A DNA stretch of 5,445 bases from an uncultured bacterium (GTDB lineage: Bacteria > Bacillota > Clostridia > Oscillospirales > Oscillospiraceae): NCBI GenBank assembly GCA_905215425.1, contig CAJMQD010000084.1:1-5445 (forward strand), in the 5' to 3' direction. Positions 1 to 5,065 of this stretch are shown one piece after another. Positions within the stretch are counted from its first letter, which is position 1. Each line of letters starts with the position of its first letter. The translations under genes were made by a program, and so were the position numbers. A model generated the notes under the pieces. That model saw only the letters and a program-made list of their open reading frames with translations. It ran no database searches and was not told the DNA's origin.

Positions 1-195
1 GCCCTCGCCGATGAGCATATCGACCTCGCCGCCGCCGGGGCCGGCGTAGACGATAAAGTCCTTCTTGCCCTGACGCAGGATCTCGGACACCGTAGCGTAA
101 GGCTTGCGGTTGGTGGTGAAGCCGCCGATCGCCAGAACGTCGCCGTCTTCAACAAACTTTTCCACCGCGTCATGCAGGGAATACACTTTGTTCAT
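1..195 (-). CDS. gctA: Glutaconate CoA-transferase subunit A, N-terminal part (runs off the left edge)
   Basis: This is the first 65 codons of a CoA-transferase alpha subunit. The family moves CoA from acetyl-CoA (or glutaryl-CoA) to 2-hydroxyglutarate or glutaconate in the cytoplasmic hydroxyglutarate route of glutamate fermentation. The visible protein starts MNKVYSLHDAVEKF and contains GGFTTNRKPYATVSEILRQG at residues 24-43 and a Gly-rich GPGGGEVDMLIG stretch at 52-63. These align from memory with the Acidaminococcus GctA N-terminus (GGFTTDRKPYAAVFEILRQG, then GGxxxDMLIGNG). The ATG at 195-193 has GGAGG at 208-204, eight bases upstream, which fixes the start. About 80% of the usual roughly 320-residue chain lies outside the window. 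In this family the catalytic glutamate is in the B subunit, so activity cannot be judged here; gctB would be expected further left. A divergent AraC-type regulator lies next door. Another class I CoA-transferase of related specificity is possible, but the match is strong. Confidence 0.9.
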   Translation of the reverse strand, partial: MNKVYSLHDAVEKFVEDGDVLAIGGFTTNRKPYATVSEILRQGKKDFIVYAGPGGGEVDMLIGEG

Positions 196-210
196 GTAAA
201 AAACCTCCAT

Positions 211-221
211 TGCAAACTTTT
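211..221 (+). repeat. Operator-like element copy A (TGCAAACTTTT)
   Basis: TGCAAACTTTT here is an exact inverted copy of AAAAGTTTGCA at 329-339, 118 bases away start to start, so the pair frames the divergent regulatory region. This copy lies at the expected gctA transcription start, just upstream of its ribosome site. It is a plausible half-site for the neighbouring AraC-type regulator, but that assignment is inference from position only. Confidence 0.5.
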
Positions 222-225
222 AAGG

Positions 226-255
226 GTTATGCTTATTCGTGACGCAAATTTTCAA
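226..255 (-). promoter_or_regulatory. Candidate gctA promoter (TTGAAA-18-CATAAC)
   Basis: On the minus strand, TTGAAA at 255-250 (five of six consensus bases) is followed after 18 bases by CATAAC at 231-226 (four of six). Transcription would start near 219, giving a leader of about 24 bases before the gctA ATG. The -10 is weak, so this is the best candidate rather than a certain promoter. One operator-like repeat covers the -35 and another covers the expected start point. Confidence 0.4.
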
Positions 256-258
256 GGT
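243..258 (+). repeat. Operator-like element copy B (CGCAAATTTTCAAGGT)
   Basis: This is a direct repeat of copy A. The 16-base stretch matches TGCAAACTTTTAAGGG at 211-226 at 12 of 16 positions, and the two copies start 32 bp apart, close to three helical turns. It overlaps the candidate gctA -35 hexamer (250-255). A weaker relative, TACAAACCTTC, occurs at 302-312. Tandem direct half-sites at whole-turn spacing are typical of AraC-family operators. Confidence 0.4.
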
Positions 259-281
259 TCCAAACTGCGCTATGAATCTAG

Positions 282-296
282 TGTGAGTTTATCACA
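282..296. promoter_or_regulatory. Short palindrome TGTGA-N5-TCACA, possible regulator site
   Basis: TGTGA GTTTA TCACA lies mid-way in the divergent intergenic region. The arms equal those of Crp/Fnr-type sites and of Rex-type sites (TTGTGA-N6-TCACAA), but the spacer is one base short. It may be a degenerate redox or Crp-type operator, or chance. The match is partial and no such regulator gene is in the window. Confidence 0.25.
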
Positions 297-328
297 AGAT
301 ATACAAACCTTCTTTGACTTAATTGGCA

Positions 329-339
329 AAAAGTTTGCA
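329..339 (-). repeat. Operator-like element copy C (inverted, AAAAGTTTGCA)
   Basis: This is the exact reverse complement of the element at 211-221. It sits on the -35 region of the araC-type promoter, so binding here would compete with RNA polymerase. Together with copies A and B it places the same motif at both promoters of the divergent pair. Confidence 0.5.
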
Positions 340-363
340 TATCTTCCCCTCGCATGATATAAT
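334..363 (+). promoter_or_regulatory. Extended -10 promoter of the AraC-family regulator gene
   Basis: A perfect TATAAT at 358-363 is preceded by TG at 355-356 (TGATATAAT, an extended -10). The -35 is weak: TTTGCA at 334-339 with an 18-base spacer, or TTGCAT at 335-340 with 17. Transcription should start near 370, leaving a leader of about 80 bases before the ATG at 453. The inverted operator-like element at 329-339 covers the -35, which suggests autoregulation. Confidence 0.75.
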
Positions 364-452
364 ATGTCAAACACTGGCTAAAAGGCTGATATTGCTGCTT
401 TTTTCCGCTGTTTTTCTCTCACAGGCAGTCATTTGAACGTGGAGGACACACT

Positions 453-1295
453 ATGAACAATGTGGAATTTCATCTGCAGCTCAACCACAACGAAACCTGG
501 AACATGAGCCGCCTGCACTTTCACAATTATATCGAACTGATGCTGCCGCTGGTCAGTCCGGGCAATATTTTTGTCAGTGACCAGATCTATCCCCTGAACC
601 GGGCCACACTGTATCTGATCGGCGAAAATACCCTGCACCGCACCATCACCACGGGTTTTCATGCCCGCTATGTGCTGCACATCGGCCGAAAGGCCCTGGC
701 AGAGCTGTCCACGCCCCAGACCGATTTTACCCAGCTGTCAGAAAACTCCTTCCTCTGCGCCCCCTTGGACAACAGCCAGATGACCCAGCTGGTAGAGTTG
801 TTCCAATCCCTGGAGCGCAACAAGAGCGACGGCTCTTTCGGCAGCGACATCCGCCAAACAATTGCGCTGCTGGAGCTGCTGCTGTGGGTGGCCCCCACCC
901 TCCACGCCTCCAACACCGGCGAGGCCATTCAAAACAAGGACTTTATGCGGGTCGCCCCCATTCTGGACTATATCCGCGCCCATCTGGCTGAACCGCTGAA
1001 GCTGGATCAGATCGCCGGAGAATTCTTCATCAGCAAGCACTACCTGTGCCGCATCTTCAAGTCGGCCACTGGCTTCTCCGTGATGGAGTATATCATTTAC
1101 AGCCGGGTACTTATGGCCCGGCAGCTGCTGCAGCAGGGGGTCAGCGTGCAGCAGGCGGGTGAACTTTCCGGCTTCTCCGACAACTCCCACTTTATCCGCA
1201 CCTTCGGACATCTTACGGGGACCTCTCCCGGACGGTACGCCAAGGAGTATCAGCACAGCGATCAAGTCCTGTTGAAGGATAACATTCCGCAATAA
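453..1295 (+). CDS. AraC/XylS-family transcriptional regulator, divergent from gctA
   Basis: The 280-residue length is usual for AraC-family regulators with a cupin-type sensor. The N-terminal part has the cupin signature LHFHNYIEL at 21-29 followed by beta-strand-like sequence to about residue 100, and probably binds a small effector. The DNA-binding part covers about 168-265 with two helix-turn-helix units: LKLDQIAGEFFISKHYLCRIFK (182-203), and a second around VSVQQAGELSGFSDNSHFIRTFGHLTGTSPGRYAK (230-264). The second contains the GFxDxSHFxRxFxxxxGxSPxxYR-type family signature. GGAGG at 441-445, seven bases before the ATG, supports the start. The likely targets are its own gene and the divergent gctA operon, because TGCAAACTTTT-like repeats lie on both promoters; this is inference. 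The effector cannot be told from sequence. A hairpin begins ten bases after the stop codon. Confidence 0.93.
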   Translation: MNNVEFHLQLNHNETWNMSRLHFHNYIELMLPLVSPGNIFVSDQIYPLNRATLYLIGENTLHRTITTGFHARYVLHIGRKALAELSTPQTDFTQLSENSFLCAPLDNSQMTQLVELFQSLERNKSDGSFGSDIRQTIALLELLLWVAPTLHASNTGEAIQNKDFMRVAPILDYIRAHLAEPLKLDQIAGEFFISKHYLCRIFKSATGFSVMEYIIYSRVLMARQLLQQGVSVQQAGELSGFSDNSHFIRTFGHLTGTSPGRYAKEYQHSDQVLLKDNIPQ

Positions 1296-1304
1296 CCGCA
1301 AACA

Positions 1305-1340
1305 AATGCCGCCGCGCTCCATTCAGAGCGCGGCGGCATT
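1305..1340 (+). terminator. Perfect 15-bp GC-rich hairpin after the AraC-type gene, weak terminator
   Basis: AATGCCGCCGCGCTC (1305-1319) pairs perfectly with GAGCGCGGCGGCATT (1326-1340) around a six-base loop. It starts ten bases after the TAA at 1293-1295. The position suits transcript termination or 3'-end protection, but no T-run follows. The next hairpin begins at the very next base. Confidence 0.55.
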
Positions 1341-1372
1341 CAGCTTGCCGAAAAAGTATTTTCGACAAGCTG
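1341..1372. repeat. 14-bp inverted repeat abutting the previous hairpin
   Basis: CAGCTTGCCGAAAA (1341-1354) and TTTTCGACAAGCTG (1359-1372) form a 14-bp stem around the tetraloop AGTA. The single imperfect position (1348 against 1365) is a C-A mismatch in plus-strand RNA but a G-U pair in minus-strand RNA. There is no gap to the hairpin at 1305-1340. Function unknown. Confidence 0.6.
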
Positions 1373-1377
1373 AAGAA

Positions 1378-1407
1378 GATTTTGGAACTTTAAAAAGTTT
1401 CAAAATC
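1378..1407. repeat. 14-bp AT-rich inverted repeat
   Basis: GATTTTGGAACTTT (1378-1391) pairs with AAAGTTTCAAAATC (1394-1407). The one imperfect position is a G-U pair in plus-strand RNA, so the stem is continuous there. The central gap is only two bases, so the top one or two pairs would open in RNA. It is the third in the run of hairpins after the AraC-type gene. Confidence 0.6.
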
Positions 1408-1419
1408 TTATGCTTAAAA

Positions 1420-1450
1420 ACGAAAGACACCCCTCCTGGGTTTCTTTCGT
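1420..1450. repeat. 13-bp inverted repeat with one mismatch
   Basis: ACGAAAGACACCC (1420-1432) and GGGTTTCTTTCGT (1438-1450) pair with one C-T mismatch (1428 against 1442) around the loop CTCCT. It is the fourth hairpin of the run. No T-run follows and no gene lies next to it. Confidence 0.5.
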
Positions 1451-1501
1451 AACTATCTTCCTTCCCGTATCTCAACGTTTCACTACTTTTTTGACCGTCT
1501 C

Positions 1502-1527
1502 AGGAGCCCGCTTTGCAGCGGGCTCCT
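1502..1527 (+). terminator. Perfect 11-bp hairpin, terminator-like
   Basis: AGGAGCCCGCT (1502-1512) and AGCGGGCTCCT (1517-1527) form a perfect stem around TTGC. The following TTCCTGTCC is only partly T-rich, so termination on the plus strand would be inefficient. It lies over 200 bases past the araC-type stop codon, with no coding region in between. Confidence 0.45.
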
Positions 1528-1751
1528 TTCCTGTCCGGGGGGATTTACAAAAAGTTCATGGAACGTTCTCTGTTTCTAGAAAACTCTCCCCCGGTCCTGT
1601 GGTATCCTGTACACGGATCAAGGATCCACCAAGTGCTGACCGCTCCCCCGGCCGGCACACCAACCAAACATCTCCTCTTTCTCCCCTTTTACTGCCGCGG
1701 CAGGGTATCGTTCCCGGCGGCAGACCAAAAATTCCGGCTCTCCGGCCGTTT
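1528..1751. other. Gene-free stretch with pairing potential, possible small RNA or long 3' leader/trailer
   Basis: No credible protein is encoded here on either strand. It contains small palindromes at 1554-1584 (GTTC-ATG-GAAC, GAACGTTC, and near-palindromic GTTTCTAGAAAAC). It also has a two-part stem: CGGTC (1592-1596) with GACCG (1638-1642), enclosing GTGG-T-ATCC (1599-1607) with GGATCCAC (1622-1629). A pyrimidine tract follows at 1671-1690, then the palindrome CTGCCGCGGCAG near 1692-1703. The stretch ends directly at an intrinsic terminator. I found no good promoter just upstream of it, so a distinct small RNA gene is only a possibility. Confidence 0.3.
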
Positions 1752-1781
1752 TGTCCGCCTTTGGGGCGGACATTTATTTTT
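1752..1781 (+). terminator. Intrinsic terminator upstream of era
   Basis: TGTCCGCC (1752-1759) pairs perfectly with GGCGGACA (1765-1772) around TTTGG and is followed at once by TTTATTTTT (1773-1781). This is a textbook rho-independent terminator on the plus strand. No gene ends just before it: the nearest plus-strand stop codon is at 1295. It therefore ends either a long araC-type 3' region or an unannotated transcript, and it insulates era. Confidence 0.8.
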
Positions 1782-1784
1782 CCA

Positions 1785-1813
1785 TTGGTTTTTTCCCTTC
1801 TCTATGCTATACT
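1785..1813 (+). promoter_or_regulatory. era promoter (TTGGTT-17-TATACT, extended -10)
   Basis: TTGGTT at 1785-1790 and TATACT at 1808-1813 are separated by 17 bases. TG at 1805-1806 gives an extended -10 (TGCTATACT). Transcription would start near 1820, about 47 bases before the era ATG. It begins three bases after the T-run of the upstream terminator, so era-recO should be an independent unit. Confidence 0.75.
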
Positions 1814-1866
1814 GTTTTATTATACGCCCCAAAAGCTCAGGGGCAGAAAGCTGAGGATCACCTGTT

Positions 1867-2769
1867 ATGTCAACTATTACCCGCTCCGGTATCATCACCA
1901 TCTGCGGACGGCCCAATGTGGGCAAGTCCACCCTCACCAACGCTCTGGTGAGGGAAAAGGTGACCATCGTCACCAACAAGCCCCAGACCACCCGCACCCG
2001 TATCTCCGCCATTCTGGACCGGGGCAACAGCCAGTTCGTCTTTGTGGACACCCCCGGTCTGCACAAGCCCCGCACCCGCCTGGGGGACTACATGGTCAAC
2101 GTAGTCCGGGAGTCCGTGTCCGACGTGGACGCCGTGGTGCTGATCGTGGAGCCCATCCCCAACATCGGTCAGCCGGAGCTGCAGCTGATCCACCGGCTGA
2201 AGCTGCTGGGCTGTCCTGCCATTCTCGCCATTAACAAGGTAGACGCCCTGGAGAAGAAGGAGACTCTGCTGGAGGTCATCCAGCTGTACAGTCAGGCCCA
2301 CGACTTTCAAGCCATCGTCCCCATCTCCGCCAAGAAGCAGGAGGGGCTGGAGGAATTGCTGGACGAGCTGGAGCAGTTCCTGCCCGAAGGTCCCCGCCTG
2401 TTCCCTGAGGGCATGATCTCCGACCAGCCCGAGCGGCAGATGATGGCCGAGATCGTCCGGGAAAAGCTGCTGCTCTGCCTGGACAAAGAGATCCCCCACG
2501 GTACGGCCGTAGAAATCACCAAATTCTCCGAGCGGGAGGACGAGGTGATTGAAGTTGACGCCACCATCTACTGCGAGAAGGCCAGCCACAAGGGCATCAT
2601 CATCGGCAAAGGCGGCTCTATGCTGAAGAAAGTATCCACCCAAGCCCGGCTGGACATGGAAAAGTTTATGGGCACCAAGGTATTTTTGCAGACCTGGGGG
2701 AAGGTGAAGGAAAACTGGCGGGACAACCCGGCGGCCATCCAGAATTTCGGTTTCCATAACGAGGATTAA
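1867..2769 (+). CDS. era: GTPase Era, 30S ribosome-assembly factor
   Basis: Era binds the 3' end of 16S rRNA during small-subunit maturation and acts as a GTP-dependent switch in the cytoplasm, often at the membrane. All GTPase motifs are present: G1 GRPNVGKS at 14-21, the G2 region NKPQTTRTRI at 37-46, G3 DTPG at 61-64, G4 NKVD at 123-126 and G5 SAK at 154-156. The C-terminal type 2 KH RNA-binding domain covers about 200-290 with GIIIGKGG at 243-250. At 300 residues it is full length. The ATG at 1867 follows GAGG (1853-1856) with ten bases between, a modest ribosome site. The gene has its own promoter and is followed by recO 67 bases on, the common Firmicute order. The usual upstream neighbours (ybeY, diacylglycerol kinase or cytidine deaminase genes) are absent here. 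Nothing in the protein looks damaged. Confidence 0.98.
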   Translation: MSTITRSGIITICGRPNVGKSTLTNALVREKVTIVTNKPQTTRTRISAILDRGNSQFVFVDTPGLHKPRTRLGDYMVNVVRESVSDVDAVVLIVEPIPNIGQPELQLIHRLKLLGCPAILAINKVDALEKKETLLEVIQLYSQAHDFQAIVPISAKKQEGLEELLDELEQFLPEGPRLFPEGMISDQPERQMMAEIVREKLLLCLDKEIPHGTAVEITKFSEREDEVIEVDATIYCEKASHKGIIIGKGGSMLKKVSTQARLDMEKFMGTKVFLQTWGKVKENWRDNPAAIQNFGFHNED

Positions 2770-2784
2770 ATCATTCTGTCAAAT

Positions 2785-2820
2785 CGGCGCTCCCCGGCCC
2801 TGCGCAGGCGGGGAGCGCTG
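2785..2820 (+). promoter_or_regulatory. Long hairpin filling the era-recO gap
   Basis: GCGCTCCCC (2787-2795) pairs perfectly with GGGGAGCGC (2810-2818), extended by a G-U and a C-G pair to 2785/2820. CCTG-CG-CAGG (2799-2808) can pair inside the loop. No T-run follows; the recO ribosome site TAAGGAG begins at 2824. It is more likely a processing, stability or partial attenuation element than a full terminator. Confidence 0.5.
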
Positions 2821-2836
2821 ACGTAAGGAGCCGCTT

Positions 2837-3613
2837 ATGCACTGCACCACCAAGGCCCTGGTGCTCCGGGGCGTGGACTATAAAGAGTCCGACCGTATTC
2901 TGACTCTGCTGACCCAGGACATGGGCAAGGTGACCGTCTCCGCCCGGGGCTGCCGAAAGAAAAACAGCCCTCTGTCCGCGGGGTGTCAGCTGCTGTGCTG
3001 GTCGGAATTCGTCCTGTTTCAATACCAGGGGCGCTGGACGGTAAAGGAGTGCTCCGCCCTGCGGGAGTTCCGTGGGATGCGCACCGATCTGGAAAAGTTT
3101 GCTCTGGGCTGTTACTTTGCCGAGGTGGCCGAGCTGCTGTCTGTGGAGGAGCTGCCCAGTCCGGAGCTGCTGTCTCTGACGCTGAACAGCCTGCACGCCC
3201 TGGACCGGATGTCTTGCCCCCCCGCCCTGGTCAAGGCGGCCTTCGAGTGGAAGGCCATGTGTCTGGCCGGATATGAGCCTCTGCTGGATGCCTGCGCCAT
3301 CTGCGTCCAGGAAGAGCCCGCCGACGCCCGCTTTCACCTGCGGGAGGGGGTGCTCCACTGTGCCGCCTGCCGGGACCAGGTGGGGGATGGGATCTCCCTG
3401 CCCTTGTCCCCCGACTGTCTGGCCGCCCTGCGGCATATCACCTACGGCGACCCCAAGCGGCTGTTCTCCTTCCGTCTGTCCCCCGGCGGACTGGAGCAGC
3501 TGTCCGGCGCAGCCGAGGCCTATCTGCTGACCCAGCTGGAGCGGGGCTTCCGCACCCTGGACTTCTATAAGGAACTGGCCGCACCGTTTGCCGTCCCCAC
3601 CAAGCAAGAATAA
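2837..3613 (+). CDS. recO: DNA repair protein RecO
   Basis: RecO works in the RecFOR pathway, helping load RecA onto SSB-coated single-stranded DNA and annealing complementary strands. The 258-residue length fits the family. The N-terminal OB-fold begins with the typical TKALVLRGVDYKESDRILTL pattern (5-24), followed by GKVTVSARGCRK (30-41). A helical region spans about 80-150. A four-cysteine zinc site is visible, CAIC at 153-156 and CAAC at 175-178, as in many Firmicute RecO proteins. The ATG at 2837 has TAAGGAG at 2824-2830, six bases away. It follows era and should share its transcript, although the hairpin in the gap may lower read-through. A strong terminator begins within its stop codon. 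Confidence 0.96.
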   Translation: MHCTTKALVLRGVDYKESDRILTLLTQDMGKVTVSARGCRKKNSPLSAGCQLLCWSEFVLFQYQGRWTVKECSALREFRGMRTDLEKFALGCYFAEVAELLSVEELPSPELLSLTLNSLHALDRMSCPPALVKAAFEWKAMCLAGYEPLLDACAICVQEEPADARFHLREGVLHCAACRDQVGDGISLPLSPDCLAALRHITYGDPKRLFSFRLSPGGLEQLSGAAEAYLLTQLERGFRTLDFYKELAAPFAVPTKQE

Positions 3614-3652
3614 AAGCTGCCCGGCGGAGAGGACTCTCCGCCGGGCAGCTTT
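3613..3652. terminator. Bidirectional intrinsic terminator between recO and the MATE gene
   Basis: An 18-bp perfect stem has its left arm at 3613-3630 (AAAGCTGCCCGGCGGAGA) and right arm at 3635-3652, around the loop GGAC. T-rich sequence follows on both strands: TTTATTTA on the plus strand and TTTTATTCTT on the minus strand. It ends era-recO and the convergent MATE unit. The left arm starts on the last base of the recO stop codon. Confidence 0.93.
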
Positions 3653-3669
3653 ATTTAGACATATACTTA

Positions 3670-5037
3670 TCAATTGGCGGCGGCCTGTTTTTTCAGCTGC
3701 CGGGCCACATGGATGCTGTAACTGCCCTCCAGCACCACCAGGAGGAACCAGCCGCTGACCACCGCTGCACAGATGCCCGGGATCCCCAGCCGGGGGATCA
3801 GCAGCCAGGACAGAATCACCCGCAGCACCACCTGGCCCAGAGAGGCCAGCATGGTCAGGCGCAGCCGCCCCAGCCCCCGGAAGAAGCATTGAATGATCTC
3901 TCCCGAAAAACCTAAGATATAGAAAAATGCCATGCTGCGGATATACAAGCTTCCGGCTGCAATTACCTCCGCATGATCAGAAAACAGTCCAATCAGGTTT
4001 TCTGCAAAGCCCATGCAGATACATCCCAGGGTCAGCGCCAGCAAAAACTCCGAAATCGCCCCCAGACGATAGAAGCGCAGCACGCGCCGGTAGTTTCCAT
4101 GTCCGATGTTCTGGGACAGGCACACCAATACACCGGCGGACAGGCCCTGCCCCAGACACAGAAGGAAGGATTCCGTCCGCATCCCCATGTTGTAGCCGGT
4201 AACCGTATTGGTGCCCAGCTGGCTGAGCATCCCCTGCACCAAAAATCGGCCAATATAGATCACCGCCTGCTGGATGGCGGCCGCCCAGGCAAAGCTTACA
4301 ACCGTTTTTCCCACTGCGGGACGGAAAATCAGCTCGCTGTGCTCCAGCGCCAGGGCGGGGCATCTGCGATGAACATAGCACATACACCAGCAGGCGGAGA
4401 ACATCTGACAGATCACCGTAGACACAGCCACGCCCTGAATTCCCATTTTCAGCACGCCCACCAGCAGCACATCCAGCGCCGCATGAAGGGTGGAGGACAC
4501 CAACAGGATCACAAAGGGCATCCGGGAATTGCCATAGCTGCGCAGCATAGTCCCGTAGTAATTGTACAGAAAGCAGAAGATCATGCCCCCGAAAATGATG
4601 CGCAGATACTTCATCGCTTCCCGGCAGACAGCCTCCTCCGTCCCCTGAGCGCGCAGAATGGACTCACCAAACAGAATACATACTCCGGAGATGACCAGCA
4701 CCAGCACCGCACCGCCGATCAGGGCCGTGGAGTGGACCACCTTCAGCCGCTTCCAGTCCTCCGCCCCGCACAGCTGGGCGGTCAGCACCCCCACACCGAT
4801 GGTGGCGCCGATGATCAGGGCATTCACAATATCCATCATGGGGGCTGCCACACTGATTCCGGACAGGGGCAGATTCCCCAGGAACTTGCCCACCACCACG
4901 GCGTCCACAATGTTATACAGCTGCTGAAAGATATTGCCCAGAATGATCGGGAAGGCAAAAATCAACATGGTGGGCAGGGGCGAACCGGTCAGGATCGCGC
5001 CGCCGCGCTTGTTGCTCGCCGCAGAATATGACGCCAT
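3670..5037 (-). CDS. MATE-family multidrug/Na+ (or H+) antiporter
   Basis: This is a 455-residue polytopic inner-membrane protein of the MATE (NorM/DinF-like) family, which exports cationic drugs or metabolites using a Na+ or H+ gradient. The family's N-terminal pattern is clear: PIILGNIFQQLYNIVDAVVVGKFLG at 30-54, then GVGVLTAQLCGA at 81-92. The twofold repeat is visible from RSYGNSRMP (166-174) in the first half and RGLGRLRL (387-394) in the second. A hydrophilic linker at about 222-245 separates the two six-helix bundles, giving about 12 membrane segments. The ATG at 5037-5035 has GAAAGG at 5052-5047, nine bases upstream. No drug specificity can be read from the sequence. It lies 28 bases after a DUF1461 gene and is probably co-transcribed with it; the shared terminator with recO ends the unit. 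Confidence 0.95.
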   Translation of the reverse strand: MASYSAASNKRGGAILTGSPLPTMLIFAFPIILGNIFQQLYNIVDAVVVGKFLGNLPLSGISVAAPMMDIVNALIIGATIGVGVLTAQLCGAEDWKRLKVVHSTALIGGAVLVLVISGVCILFGESILRAQGTEEAVCREAMKYLRIIFGGMIFCFLYNYYGTMLRSYGNSRMPFVILLVSSTLHAALDVLLVGVLKMGIQGVAVSTVICQMFSACWCMCYVHRRCPALALEHSELIFRPAVGKTVVSFAWAAAIQQAVIYIGRFLVQGMLSQLGTNTVTGYNMGMRTESFLLCLGQGLSAGVLVCLSQNIGHGNYRRVLRFYRLGAISEFLLALTLGCICMGFAENLIGLFSDHAEVIAAGSLYIRSMAFFYILGFSGEIIQCFFRGLGRLRLTMLASLGQVVLRVILSWLLIPRLGIPGICAAVVSGWFLLVVLEGSYSIHVARQLKKQAAAN

Positions 5038-5065
5038 AGCTTCTATCCTTTCTCTCTTTTTCTAT

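Noticed and set aside
172..357. 61-codon plus-strand open frame across the divergent promoter region
   Set aside because: It overlaps the gctA start and both promoters, has no family signature and is explained better as regulatory DNA.
314..363. TTGACT at 314-319 as the -35 of the araC-type promoter
   Set aside because: The distance to TATAAT at 358 is 38 bases, far too long for a sigma-A promoter.
1561..1574. Possible LexA (SOS) box around GAACGTTC
   Set aside because: The Firmicute LexA site is GAAC-N4-GTTC. Here the arms touch with no spacer, and no promoter is next to it.
1618..1671. Minus-strand 17-residue mini-frame (MFGWCAGRGSGQHLVDP) behind a purine-rich AAGGGGAG stretch
   Set aside because: The ribosome-site resemblance comes from a polypurine run, no promoter or downstream gene on that strand supports it, and the peptide has no recognisable features.
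1410..2234. Long plus-strand open frame spanning the gap and the first part of era
   Set aside because: It is in a different frame from era, which is certain. Its sequence has low-complexity His/Arg/Pro/Gly content typical of off-frame reading of GC-rich DNA, and it crosses a terminator.
1870..2757. 295-codon open frame antisense to era
   Set aside because: It mirrors era on the opposite strand, shows Leu/Gln/Gly/His-rich shadow composition and no family signature. GC-rich codon use keeps such frames open.
2771..3889. 372-codon open frame antisense to recO
   Set aside because: It runs through the bidirectional terminator and over recO and the MATE 3' end, with biased shadow composition and no recognisable domain.
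3973..5031. 352-codon open frame antisense to the MATE gene
   Set aside because: The translation is rich in His, Gln, Gly and Pro with no domain. The MATE frame on the other strand is certain.
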